Below are positions 18,501 through 25,818 of a DNA stretch of 64,000 bases, in pieces. The stretch is from Chryseobacterium sp. c4a (GTDB lineage Bacteria; Bacteroidota; Bacteroidia; Flavobacteriales; Weeksellaceae). The notes beneath the pieces were generated by a model, which was given only the letters and a program-made list of their open reading frames with translations, had not been told where the DNA came from and did not search any database. The position numbers and the translations under genes were made by a program. Each line of letters begins with the position of its first letter. Positions within the stretch are counted from its first letter, which is position 1. The stretch spans positions 620,001 through 684,000 of the forward strand of contig NZ_WXVU01000001.1 of NCBI RefSeq assembly GCF_009900745.1, given 5' to 3'.

Positions 18501-18587
18501 TTTTTCCCACTCTTCAATATTTGTTTGTGGAAATGAAGGAGTTCTCAGCACATAAAAGTTTAATCTTTCTATATCGTTATATTTCAT
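15537..18587 (-). CDS. lanB: Class I lanthipeptide dehydratase LanB (full length)
   Basis: This 1016-residue protein contains both LanB parts in one chain. The glutamylation (Lant_dehydr_N) domain opens with LNFYVLRTPSFP and carries RTIPFGTNAGVSMG near residue 97. The elimination (SpaB_C, thiopeptide-type) domain starts at about 750 with EWLFYKIYCSPK and includes FFMRYNDPDHHIRLRF and DTYNREIERYG. LanB enzymes use Glu-tRNA to glutamylate Ser/Thr of the precursor core and then eliminate glutamate to give dehydroalanine/dehydrobutyrine. In other Bacteroidota clusters, such as that of the pinensins, the two parts can be split; here they are fused. The start overlaps the lanC stop as ATGA. The protein is cytoplasmic. 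Confidence 0.93.
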   Translation of the reverse strand: MKYNDIERLNFYVLRTPSFPQTNIEEWEKDLNTESFRKAIYLSSPDLYSQLILWDEKKLPKEKVDKMKKSLLKYWLRIHFRTIPFGTNAGVSMGQWDDHTLVTLDKKQDKVHARLDMQIIHDIVEILDQKIFIRQSCKFYPNNTIYSTKNKYRYIEPSSKDGRLSYEVISTEKNKYLNSIIKACQSGLKLPSIIEILVNQGISYEDSFDYINELIDSKILVSELFPKVTDKHYQDSIYQFLKEIKIPASEKDSDDAQLITKLISIFEIVQEVNKTYEIGNAIDKIYQILNTIGIISSKKNILQTDLLKGNTSNSLNKNIFKDFKKVISLAFQIGAEDTIDALENFKKTFTARYDQQEIPLLLALDPLSGINYPLHSDHDTPDLTEGIQFKSENTSNVVRGSLKWNEFLGKKLIDAVQNNNQLIQLTQDDLVPFLHEDKNVPFSMSSLVQIYEDQEKQPIIFNKFTDGPSSSTFIGRFCHLDDQLEESVKAALLQEENFFENQIIAEIAHTPQPRVGNILLRPCLRKYEIPILTPHNTGSEPIYLNDLMISIKNDRIVLRSKKYNKEVIPSLSSAHNYNLHKVPLYHFLCDLQYQNATPSYSWNWGMFTNYDYLPRVMVNNVILSRTSWHLSYEKIFNGKQPSISSFRDYLKERKIPEIFTFAERDMELPVFMNENVSLEILLDHLTKEKNIRVFENLSHQYESIVKDIDGNIHSNEFLIPWNNISSKKNKILSIPTVKNTVTRNFVPGSEWLFYKIYCSPKVTDQIIKNVICKFANSLIKKGVIKKWFFMRYNDPDHHIRLRFLTSSENHSISNQVYQLLDKYLTQEMIIHKIVMDTYNREIERYGESTIDHMESIFHFDSECICSLLKEAELTETVTWKLAVVGVDRILNDFGYTPTEKRDIMNQLAHGYGNMVDEDSKTALKDKYRNNRSDLLNLLTENSDFNKIINLRTKRTAGYIVDIRKLQPEQMVKSLVISYIHMFINRMFASKPNLYESILYYFLHKSYDSLLNMKRLT

Positions 18588-19738
18588 CCTATGTTCATTA
18601 AATAAATTTTATCCCAATCCTTAGCTTTGTCAGGATATTGATAATCCAATAATACCATTCCTACTCCGGAAATACCTTCCAGAAGCCCGGTGTGTTCTAT
18701 CCATACATCATTTTTAGGATCATAAGGGAATTTTATTCCTTTTTCCAGTTGTTGCAATGTAATAGACATCCAGTAATCGTGAGCCTCTTTGAGTTCCTCT
18801 CGTTGAAAAATTTTGAAAAATTTATTGAAAATATGAGATATCCCCGATGTACCATGACAGATCCCTGTGTCGATACAATCATGTGTTGTACTAGAAAATA
18901 CGCCCGATTTATCCAATCTGATTTTTGCAGAATTTAAAATCATATAAAGGCAGATGTCTTTAAGATTTTCATCTTGCAAAACGATATAAGCCTTCCATAT
19001 GCTAAGTGCTACACCTAAATCGCCATAGCACCATGCCAGCCTGTTTGATAATTGTTTTTCACCGGTAACCACATTGATCTTGGAAGGAAATATATGGGTT
19101 GCATTTTTATTTTCTTCATAGAGGTTTATAAGAAAATTAACAGTTCCTCTGATTAATTTCTCACAGGTTTCTTTCTCACAGTTTTTATCATAACATTCTG
19201 CTAAAAAAGAAATGATGGATGGCAAACCATGCGCCAGACCAAGATCGCAGATATTATCCTCTTTTACTATATGATCAATCCAAAAAAATGAATTGTTTTG
19301 TTCATGTTTTAAATGGTCAATATATGACACTATTTTTGCTACTGTATCAAATCTTTGAATTTCAATGAAATAAAGACCTAATCCAATAAGACCTGTGAAT
19401 AAATCATATTCTTTTTTGTCTACACAGGTAGCAAGTAATTCTAAGAAAAATTCGATGGAATCTTCTTCTATTGCATCAATATCTTCATCAGTAAGAATGT
19501 CGGCAGTATGTAAAAGCCTCATAAAATAGGTTACCGCCAGACTGCCACTGGCAAATGAATAATAAGGAGCTTCAGAAGCCAGGTCGATGAGGGTTTCAAC
19601 TCTTTCAATCTCTACATCCTCATGGTAAAATAGTGAATAATAACTGCTACCCAGGCTGAAAGTAATATTTTCAGCTGTGTCCACATTACATTTTTTTGAA
19701 ATTTCGTTTAGAAAAAAATCAATTTTATCTTTATACAT
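18584..19738 (-). CDS. lanC: Lanthionine synthetase C-like cyclase LanC
   Basis: This 384-residue protein is predicted to be an alpha/alpha toroid. The LanC signature residues are present: GLAHGLPSII (His170), AWCYGDLGVA (Cys237) and ICHGTSGI (Cys294-His295), the last three being the zinc ligands. LanC activates precursor Cys thiols with zinc and adds them to dehydro residues to form lanthionine rings. It overlaps the flavin oxidoreductase gene by 8 nt upstream and lanB by 4 nt downstream. All visible catalytic residues are intact. Confidence 0.92.
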   Translation of the reverse strand: MYKDKIDFFLNEISKKCNVDTAENITFSLGSSYYSLFYHEDVEIERVETLIDLASEAPYYSFASGSLAVTYFMRLLHTADILTDEDIDAIEEDSIEFFLELLATCVDKKEYDLFTGLIGLGLYFIEIQRFDTVAKIVSYIDHLKHEQNNSFFWIDHIVKEDNICDLGLAHGLPSIISFLAECYDKNCEKETCEKLIRGTVNFLINLYEENKNATHIFPSKINVVTGEKQLSNRLAWCYGDLGVALSIWKAYIVLQDENLKDICLYMILNSAKIRLDKSGVFSSTTHDCIDTGICHGTSGISHIFNKFFKIFQREELKEAHDYWMSITLQQLEKGIKFPYDPKNDVWIEHTGLLEGISGVGMVLLDYQYPDKAKDWDKIYLMNIG

Positions 19739-20648
19739 ATTGGCTTAATATTTCGATAGCGGTTAAAGAATCCTTGTGTGTTCTGGAGATATTATTAAAG
19801 ATAAATTCATTATATCCGTAAAGTTCTTTGAACTCCAGAAGTTTTTCATGAAAAAAGTTTCCGTCCCCGATAAGATTTATATTATTTAAATCATCATTGG
19901 TACTGCTTTTGGCAACTTTTATCGCTTTTTGTTTTGTTTTATGACAGCAGCCGGAAAAGGTCAATACCATTGAAGGTTCTTTTCCATGTTTTGCTTTGTA
20001 TTCTGCTTTAAAGTTTTGTAACTCTTCTTTTAAATAGTCTTTGTTGGATCCTACATGAAATATAGATCTCGCAAAGTTAAGATCATGCTGTAAAGACACA
20101 TTTAACCCAGAATGTGAAGAGCCCATATACCATACATCAGGAATATTACCTTTATAAGGCGGAATAATTAAATCCTTTTTAAGAAATTCACTTTCTTCCC
20201 TTAAGAAACTTAAAGTAGATTCCAGTTTTGGAAGGAAAGATGAATAATAGGTATCCTTATCAACACCTGCATTAAAGTATTGAAAATCATATTCACCTAC
20301 CAGACCTTTTACAAATCCAAGATCTATTCTTTTAGGGTATAAGCTGGACAACAGTTTGTAATTATGAGCTACTCTGAATGGACTTTGCAGAGGCAGAATA
20401 ATTCCTGCAATTCCTATTTTAATTTTATCTGTTAATCCTAATAAGATGGGAAGCAGCATTTCAGGAGTAGACCAGGCCATATCATGTGCTTTTGAAAAAT
20501 AATTTTCAGTAACCCAGAATCTTGAGAAACCTATTTCGTCTGCTCTTGTAGCATAATCGATAATGTCGTATAATGACTTTTTAGAATTGTTGAGTGAATT
20601 TTCTCTGATCCCAAACTCTAAAAGACCTATTTTTAATTTTTTTGCCAT
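19731..20648 (-). CDS. Luciferase-like (LLM) flavin-dependent oxidoreductase in lanthipeptide operon
   Basis: This 305-residue TIM-barrel protein belongs to the bacterial-luciferase-like family: KIGLLEFGIRE at the first strand, GFSRFWVTENYFSKAH for the second and third elements, and KIKIGIAGIILPLQSPFRVA for the fourth. Family members oxidise or reduce small substrates with FMN (or F420 in actinobacteria). Between lanA and lanC, with an 8-nt overlap, it is almost certainly a tailoring enzyme. Reduction of dehydro residues to D-amino acids or an oxidation of the core peptide are both possible. Flavobacteria are not known to make F420, so FMN is the likelier cofactor. It is the first gene after the hairpin behind lanA. 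Confidence 0.85.
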   Translation of the reverse strand: MAKKLKIGLLEFGIRENSLNNSKKSLYDIIDYATRADEIGFSRFWVTENYFSKAHDMAWSTPEMLLPILLGLTDKIKIGIAGIILPLQSPFRVAHNYKLLSSLYPKRIDLGFVKGLVGEYDFQYFNAGVDKDTYYSSFLPKLESTLSFLREESEFLKKDLIIPPYKGNIPDVWYMGSSHSGLNVSLQHDLNFARSIFHVGSNKDYLKEELQNFKAEYKAKHGKEPSMVLTFSGCCHKTKQKAIKVAKSSTNDDLNNINLIGDGNFFHEKLLEFKELYGYNEFIFNNISRTHKDSLTAIEILSQYV

Positions 20649-20665
20649 GATAAGCTTTTAAAAGC

Positions 20666-20687
20666 AGCTACTCCCTGGGGAGTAGCT
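20666..20687 (-). terminator. Strong hairpin between lanA and the modification genes
   Basis: AGCTACTCCC (20666-20675) and GGGAGTAGCT (20678-20687) form a perfect 10-bp inverted repeat with a 2-nt spacer. On the transcribed strand it is followed by GCTTTTAAAAGC, a weak T tract. It lies between lanA (stop at 20710) and the LLM gene (start at 20648). This is the expected place for a partial terminator or mRNA-stabilising hairpin that keeps precursor mRNA in excess over enzyme mRNA. Confidence 0.7.
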
Positions 20688-20709
20688 TTCTTTTGTAAAA
20701 TGTTCTGAT

Positions 20710-20895
20710 TTAGAATGATCCGCAGATACATGCATTAGAAGATCTAGTACTTCCTGCTGTACATGTCCAGTGTGTACAGTCTGCAATAGATGTAAATGCT
20801 AATTTTCCTGCCTTTACAGACTTCATTTCATCAGAGTTCAATTGTGATAACTTCTCTTTTTTAAGAGTTAACTTTTTTGTAAGCTTTTTGCTCAT
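20710..20895 (-). CDS. lanA: Class I lanthipeptide precursor peptide LanA
   Basis: This is a 61-residue peptide. The leader, LTLKKEKLSQLN (residues 9-20), matches the conserved Bacteroidota class I lanthipeptide leader (LxLKKExLxxLN). It is followed by SDEMKSVKAG, which has the shape of a double-glycine-type leader end, with AG instead of GG. Cleavage after Gly30 would leave a 31-residue core with four Cys (40, 45, 56, 58) and ten Ser/Thr (35, 36, 41, 44, 46, 49, 50, 52, 53, 60). LanB and LanC, encoded downstream, would turn these into up to four rings, leaving spare Ser/Thr. The start ATG is unambiguous. Confidence 0.9.
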   Translation of the reverse strand: MSKKLTKKLTLKKEKLSQLNSDEMKSVKAGKLAFTSIADCTHWTCTAGSTRSSNACICGSF

Positions 20896-21066
20896 GGTTA
20901 AAAAATTTAAAATTTACCTACTCGTTAGCTTTTCGGTTTCCGCTTTATATGTATTAATTATAATACCTTATTGATGGATAATGTTAAGTGTAAGACATTG
21001 TTTGGAAGAATAACTGGAGGTTTTAAAAATCCTCAAAACTGAGTGTATTCTTTTTTATTCAACAAA

Positions 21067-21906
21067 TTAGTCGCGTTTATTTTTAGTGTAATTAACATCT
21101 ATATTTGAAATAAAACTTCCCATGCTGGTTTCCCAATTTCCTTGACTCTGGTAGTGATATAACAGATCATTTGACAATGTCTTCTTGGCTGATATTCCAA
21201 ATATGAAATCTATATCATCCTGAGGAATACTTTCTACAAGTTGTAAGGTAATAGCTAGTTTATCCAGATGAGTATAGATGAGTTTATATTCTTGCAGATC
21301 AATGGTTTGCCAGCCTGTTGTGGTCGTTTTGAATATTATATTTTCATTAAGAAGTGATTCATAGGGTAATCCATCCTTAACGCTATATATATTTAATTTT
21401 AAAGTAATTTCTTTAAATCTTGAACTGGGAATAATATGAAAACTATAGCTGTTAAGCTTAGTCCAGTTATAGATACTGAATATTTGCCCTTGTTCAATGG
21501 TAGGAACGTTTTGATCAAACATTTTAGAGAAGGTAAACATAGGTCTTTTTTTTACCCCTATAATTTCTTGTTTAGTTTTCTGTCCGGTTAAATTAATTTC
21601 CCGGATGGGATTCACCTTTCGGCTTAATTTGATATCGGAATTCTTTATGATCTGATTTACTGTAATTTTTTTACTTTCATATCCGCTTGCTTCAATGATA
21701 ACATTTTCATTTTTATTGGTATCATTAGGAATTTCCAAAGAATATTTACCATTGATATCGGTAATAGTACTTATTTTTTCTTTCCCTATACTGATTGAAC
21801 CGTATGAAATAGCTTCTCTATCTTCATTCGTGACAGTACCTGAAATTTTTTGTGAAAAAACACGTATAGTAAGTAATAAGGCGCAGATGGCCATTACAAT
21901 TCTCAT
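21067..21906 (-). CDS. Secreted CarboxypepD_reg-like protein upstream of lanA
   Basis: This 279-residue protein has a signal peptide (MRIVMAICALLLTIRVFSQ) and then a carboxypeptidase-regulatory-like beta sandwich (KISGTVTNEDREAISYGSISIG and TITDINGKYSLEIPNDTNKN, residues 19-95). The remaining 180 residues form an uncharacterised beta-rich region without a TonB barrel. It precedes lanA on the same strand by 171 nt. The spacer has only a weak palindrome, so read-through is possible. The neighbourhood allows a role in self-protection or surface interaction of the lanthipeptide, but similar proteins occur without such clusters. Confidence 0.65.
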   Translation of the reverse strand: MRIVMAICALLLTIRVFSQKISGTVTNEDREAISYGSISIGKEKISTITDINGKYSLEIPNDTNKNENVIIEASGYESKKITVNQIIKNSDIKLSRKVNPIREINLTGQKTKQEIIGVKKRPMFTFSKMFDQNVPTIEQGQIFSIYNWTKLNSYSFHIIPSSRFKEITLKLNIYSVKDGLPYESLLNENIIFKTTTTGWQTIDLQEYKLIYTHLDKLAITLQLVESIPQDDIDFIFGISAKKTLSNDLLYHYQSQGNWETSMGSFISNIDVNYTKNKRD

Positions 21907-22301
21907 CGTTGGTTATTAGATTTTTAATTATTAATTTTTGTTTAGCCAATATAGGAATTATTTCATATTAATCACAGGGGAAGGAATAAAATTGTAGTAT
22001 TTTTTTAGTGAATATATTTTTTTTGACCGTAATATGTGTTTTGTTTTTATAATATATCAAAAAATAGTGTTGAATTTGTAAATAAGCAAAATCAGGCTGC
22101 AGATACTTATTGAAGGGGCGGTAAGCTTACATATATTCAAAATAATTCTAATTTTAAGGATATATATAAATTACAATTTCATTTTTTATAAAAAAAAATA
22201 AAATTCACCTTGAATTAGGTGAATTTTTTGTCTTTTTTGTTTCATTTTTTTAATAAAAATATGATTTTTTTATAGTGAGGATGCTTGACCGATATTTTTC
22301 G
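21907..22301. other. Gene-free AT-rich intergenic region
   Basis: These 395 bp separate the CarboxypepD_reg gene from the acyl-CoA synthetase gene. The right part carries a hairpin (22199-22232). The left part probably holds the minus-strand promoter of the 21906 gene: a near-consensus TATATTGG lies about 40 bp upstream of that ATG. I searched both strands for a second lanthipeptide precursor and found none. Confidence 0.5.
22199..22232 (-). terminator. Terminator of the acyl-CoA synthetase gene
   Basis: AAAATTCACCT pairs with AGGTGAATTTT around a 6-nt loop, with T-rich tails on both strands. It lies about 70 bp after the stop of the minus-strand acyl-CoA synthetase gene. Confidence 0.75.
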
Positions 22302-23927
22302 TTATAAATTTTTCACATTTTCCAGCCCCAATTCCTTCATAGAAATCTCCCGCATTTCCACTTTTCTGATCTTTCCAGAGATTGTCATTGGAAACTCATC
22401 TACAAATTTCCAATATTTCGGAACTTTATAATGGGCAATTTTTCCTTTACAATAATCTAAAAGTTCAGCTTCAGTAATCGTAAATCCTTTTCTTACTTTT
22501 ACCCATGCCATTACTTCCTCTCCAAATTTTTCACTTGGGATACCAATGATTTGAACATCCAGAATATGGGTATAGGTGTATAAAAAGTCTTCAATTTCTT
22601 TAGGGGAAATATTTTCTCCACCGCGGATGATAAGGTCTTTAATTCTTCCGGAAATGGTAATATATCCATCCTTATCCATCACTGCCATGTCTCCGGTGTG
22701 CATCCATCGGGCATCATCCAGTACTTTCTTTGTGTTTTCAGGATCATTCCAATACTTGAGCATCACAGAATATCCTCTTGTACAAAGTTCACCATGTTCA
22801 CCACGCTTCAATATTCTTCCATTCTCATCAACGATCTTTATTTCAAGATGATCCTGAACTGTTCCCACCGTACTGACTTGTTTTTTTAACGGAGTGCCAA
22901 TTAAAGTCTGAGTAGATACCGGTGACGTTTCTGTCATTCCATAACATATACTCATTTCTTTAATATTCATCAGGCTTTCTGCCTTTTTCATGATTTCAGG
23001 AGGGCATACAGATCCGGCCATTACCCCGGTTCTTAAACTTGAAAAATCATAAGATTCGAAATTTTTTACAGCAAGTTCGGCAATAAACATGGTAGGGACA
23101 CCGTAAAGAGAAGTGCATTTCTCATCCGAAACAGTTTTTAATGTAATATCCGGATCAAAACTGTCATTAGGGATGACCATACAAGCGCCATGAGTTGTAC
23201 AACAGATATTTCCGATGACCATTCCGAAGCAGTGATAAAAAGGAACAGGAATACATACACGATCTTTTTCCGTATACTTGAGCCGGATACCAATAAAATA
23301 TCCGTTATTTAAAATATTATGATGGGAGAGGGTAACACCTTTTGGAAACCCTGTAGTTCCTGAAGTATATTGAATATTAACAGGATCATCAAATTGTACA
23401 TGTTCCTCGAAGCTGTGAAGTACCTCATCAGAAATATCCTGTCCATTGTTAACAAATGCTTCCCAGTTATCATCAAAGAAAATTTCATGCTCCAAAGTTG
23501 GACATACTTCCTTAGCATATTCAACCATTTCTTTGTAATTACTGGTCTTAAAGCTTAAAGATGAAAAAATAAAACGAACCTCAGATTGATTCAGTACATA
23601 GGTAAGCTCATGGGTTCTGTAAGCCGGATTGATATTCACTAAAATGGTTCCTATTCTGGCTGTTGCATACTGAAGAAGTACCCATTCATAACGGTTGGAA
23701 GACCATATTCCGATTCTGTCACCGGTTTTAGCTCCTAAAAATATCAATGCTTTGGCAATAGCGGTGGTTTGATTGTAAAATTCCTGATAGGTGGCTCTGT
23801 AATCCTGATGAACACAGACAAGTGCTTCTTGGTTGGGGAATTTTTCGACAGTACTTTTCAGATTTCCTCCAATAGTCTGTCCTAATAATGGAACCTCAGA
23901 AGCTCCATACACATAAGATAAAGGCAT
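22302..23927 (-). CDS. AMP-binding acyl-CoA synthetase
   Basis: This 541-residue ANL-superfamily ligase has the P-loop-like motif YTSGTTGFPKG, the A5 motif YGMTETSPVS, the hinge/A8 region TISGRIKDLIIRGGENISPKEIE, and the C-terminal catalytic Lys in MTISGKIRK. It activates a carboxylic acid to acyl-AMP and transfers it to CoA. The overall length and the GYSVMLKYWNDPENT segment fit medium/long-chain fatty acid CoA ligases. It is monocistronic, ended by the hairpin at 22199. The substrate chain length cannot be read. Confidence 0.88.
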   Translation of the reverse strand: MPLSYVYGASEVPLLGQTIGGNLKSTVEKFPNQEALVCVHQDYRATYQEFYNQTTAIAKALIFLGAKTGDRIGIWSSNRYEWVLLQYATARIGTILVNINPAYRTHELTYVLNQSEVRFIFSSLSFKTSNYKEMVEYAKEVCPTLEHEIFFDDNWEAFVNNGQDISDEVLHSFEEHVQFDDPVNIQYTSGTTGFPKGVTLSHHNILNNGYFIGIRLKYTEKDRVCIPVPFYHCFGMVIGNICCTTHGACMVIPNDSFDPDITLKTVSDEKCTSLYGVPTMFIAELAVKNFESYDFSSLRTGVMAGSVCPPEIMKKAESLMNIKEMSICYGMTETSPVSTQTLIGTPLKKQVSTVGTVQDHLEIKIVDENGRILKRGEHGELCTRGYSVMLKYWNDPENTKKVLDDARWMHTGDMAVMDKDGYITISGRIKDLIIRGGENISPKEIEDFLYTYTHILDVQIIGIPSEKFGEEVMAWVKVRKGFTITEAELLDYCKGKIAHYKVPKYWKFVDEFPMTISGKIRKVEMREISMKELGLENVKNL

Positions 23928-23986
23928 AGTAAAAGATTTGGTGAAATAAAATTAACAATAATATCTTGAACTATAGCCTATGAATG

Positions 23987-24661
23987 CTAATTTTCCTGTG
24001 AATCGATCTCTTTGAGTTGTTTTAGGTTTTTATCAAGTTTCTTGATGATGCTTCCATACACCAGCTTGTAATAAAACCAGATCATGGATACAGCTAATAA
24101 AGTACTAACTGTAATTCCCACAATAATAATGGTAAGATTAGAGCTGCTAGGCTGGATATTTTGAGTATTTAAGGTATAAAAAATAAATGCAATCAATACA
24201 AACGTGAACATAAGAAGTAGCACAATACTGATCAGAATAAAAGCATTCACTGTCTTTTTGAAATTAATAATTCTGGTAATAAGACCTTTCAGATTTTCCT
24301 CAATTTTAATTTTTCGGTAATTCTGATAAAACTTCAATACAAAATAGGCTGTTATAAATAAGCTTAAAATTTTGATAGCAAGATAGAAATGTCCAAAATT
24401 ATTTTCTACTTCTGTAGCTTCCTGTGCTCCCAATCTTTCCAGTACATTACGGAAACTATCAGATTCTTCTTCCTGAAAGAAGTAGAATAACCCTAAAACA
24501 GAAAATAATAAAAACTCAGCAACACTGATCCAAAAAATATACTTTACATAATTGCGTGATTTTCTATTCAACATCTGAAGAATTTCACTGTTGTCATATT
24601 TTGGTTGTACAGGCTGTTCCTGCCATGTTTTTTTAAAGCTATCTAAATCAAATTCAGGCAT
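23987..24661 (-). CDS. Membrane protein, putative anti-sigma factor
   Basis: This 224-residue protein has a short soluble N terminus (FDLDSFKKTWQEQPVQPKYD) and four membrane helices at about 38-62, 89-112, 138-163 and 171-196. Its start overlaps the ECF sigma gene stop by 8 nt. This layout, a sigma factor followed by a multi-helix membrane protein with a cytosolic N-terminal segment, is typical of Bacteroidota sigma/anti-sigma pairs. No zinc-binding anti-sigma motif is seen, so the role is inferred from context. Confidence 0.65.
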   Translation of the reverse strand: MPEFDLDSFKKTWQEQPVQPKYDNSEILQMLNRKSRNYVKYIFWISVAEFLLFSVLGLFYFFQEEESDSFRNVLERLGAQEATEVENNFGHFYLAIKILSLFITAYFVLKFYQNYRKIKIEENLKGLITRIINFKKTVNAFILISIVLLLMFTFVLIAFIFYTLNTQNIQPSSSNLTIIIVGITVSTLLAVSMIWFYYKLVYGSIIKKLDKNLKQLKEIDSQEN

Positions 24662-25145
24662 ATTTTTCCATCTGTTCTTTAAGGGTTTTCTTTAATCTGT
24701 TCATTTTCACACGTGCATTAACTTCAGTGATTCCGAGGTTTTCTGCGATGTCCTTGTAAGGCAGATCATCAAGATACATCATGACAATGGCTCTTTCTAT
24801 ATTAGGAAGAGTCTTGATTACAGTATACAAAAGCGAAATTTGTTGTTGTTTTTCATCATCATCTTCCACAAAATCCTTGTGGTTGATGTCCAGTTCATTC
24901 GTAGGAAGGCTTTTGCTTTTTTTTCTAAAGAGGGTAATGGCTGTATTAAGCGCTACACGGTACATCCATGTTGAAATCTTGGAGTTTCCTTTAAAAGAAT
25001 CATAACTTCTCCAGAGTTGTAGTACAATTTCCTGAAAAAGATCTTCTTCGTCCTCCAGCGAATTGGTATATAAGCGCGATACTTTAATAATCAAACCCTG
25101 ATTATCTTTGATAAGCTGCGCAAATTCTTTTTCTCTGGAATTCAT
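24654..25145 (-). CDS. RNA polymerase ECF-type sigma factor
   Basis: This 163-residue sigma-70-family protein has region 2 (LEDEEDLFQEIVLQLWRSYDSF and STWMYRVALNTAI, residues 30-75) and region 4 (LPNIERAIVMMYLDDLPYKDIAENLGITEVNARVKMNRLKKTL, residues 113-155). Region 3 is absent, as in ECF factors. It is the first gene of a two-gene operon with a membrane partner. The target regulon is unknown. Confidence 0.92.
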   Translation of the reverse strand: MNSREKEFAQLIKDNQGLIIKVSRLYTNSLEDEEDLFQEIVLQLWRSYDSFKGNSKISTWMYRVALNTAITLFRKKSKSLPTNELDINHKDFVEDDDEKQQQISLLYTVIKTLPNIERAIVMMYLDDLPYKDIAENLGITEVNARVKMNRLKKTLKEQMEKYA

Positions 25146-25319
25146 AGATGTATAATGGCACGAAGATAATAATAATGTGGTAATTGCGGAAGAATAATTA
25201 TGGCGAAATCAAAGATAATTCTGATCATATCAGGAACCCTGAAGCTGGAGACTGAAAATTATTCTAAAGACTTACTTTAACAAACCTTAAAATCTGATCA
25301 GGCAGCCTGGAAAGAACTA

Positions 25320-25410
25320 ATATAAAATGTCTGATAGTTCAACCTTTGTACCTCAGTGACTTCCAGTTTCTAGCCTTTAACTTCCAGCCTTCTTATACTT
25401 TTCCCGTGAA
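25320..25410. repeat. Degenerate pyrimidine-rich repeat patch
   Basis: The words ACTTCCAG, CTAGCCTTT and ACTTCCAGCCTTC recur between about 25358 and 25393. It is a shuffled near-tandem array ahead of rnpB, similar in style to the patch at 2403-2618. Confidence 0.45.
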
Positions 25411-25417
25411 ATTTCTG

Positions 25418-25425
25418 TATCTTTG
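25418..25425 (+). promoter_or_regulatory. -7 promoter box of rnpB (TATCTTTG)
   Basis: This perfect TAnnTTTG element ends 5-6 nt before the rnpB 5' end. It shares GCACTC downstream with the rpsP promoter. Confidence 0.7.
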
Positions 25426-25430
25426 CACTC

Positions 25431-25752
25431 GCGAGAAAATCGGCTTGTTGATTTCCCATTTATGGGAGGTAGGAAAGTCCGGACACCATAGAGCAGCAAA
25501 GCGGATAACATCCGTCACCCGTGAGGGTAGGACAAGTGCAACAGAAAGCAGGTACAGTTCGGCTGTAGTGAAACCAGGTAAACTCTTTGCGGTGCAATGG
25601 TAAGTATATCGGTTCTTTTCAGCAATGGAAATAGGGGCGGCTCGTCCTGAAAACCGAGGGGTAATCAGCTCAAGTTTTGCAGCAATGTAAGACGTAGATA
25701 AATAACAGGCGCTTCTTCGGAAGTACAGAATCCGGCTTATAGATTTTCTCGT
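25431..25752 (+). ncRNA. rnpB: RNase P RNA (bacterial type A)
   Basis: The transcript ends pair with each other (CGAGAAAAT at 25432-25440 with ATTTTCTCG at 25743-25751, helix P1). Conserved core elements are present: GGAGGTAGGAAAGTCCGG near 25465-25482 (CR-I) and ACAGAATCCGGCTTATAG near 25725-25742 (CR-V). The GAGGGTAGGACAAGTGCAACAGAAA segment (about 25523-25547) fits CR-II/III. The RNA is the catalytic part of RNase P, which trims tRNA 5' leaders. The ends are set by the P1 pairing. Confidence 0.95.
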
Positions 25753-25784
25753 AATTTTATAATGAAAATTTCATTGATAAAAAA

Positions 25785-25818
25785 AGTCCTCAGATCATTA
25801 TCTAAGGACTTTTTTTTT
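25785..25818. terminator. Bidirectional terminator between rnpB and the PPK2 gene
   Basis: AGTCCTCAGAT and ATCTAAGGACT form an 11-bp stem with one mismatch and a 4-nt loop, followed by eight T on the plus strand and by T-rich sequence on the minus strand. It can end both convergent transcripts. Confidence 0.85.

Noticed and set aside
25346..25603. 85-residue frame over the 5' part of rnpB
   Set aside because: The region is RNase P RNA with conserved core motifs and closing P1 helix. The frame is accidental.
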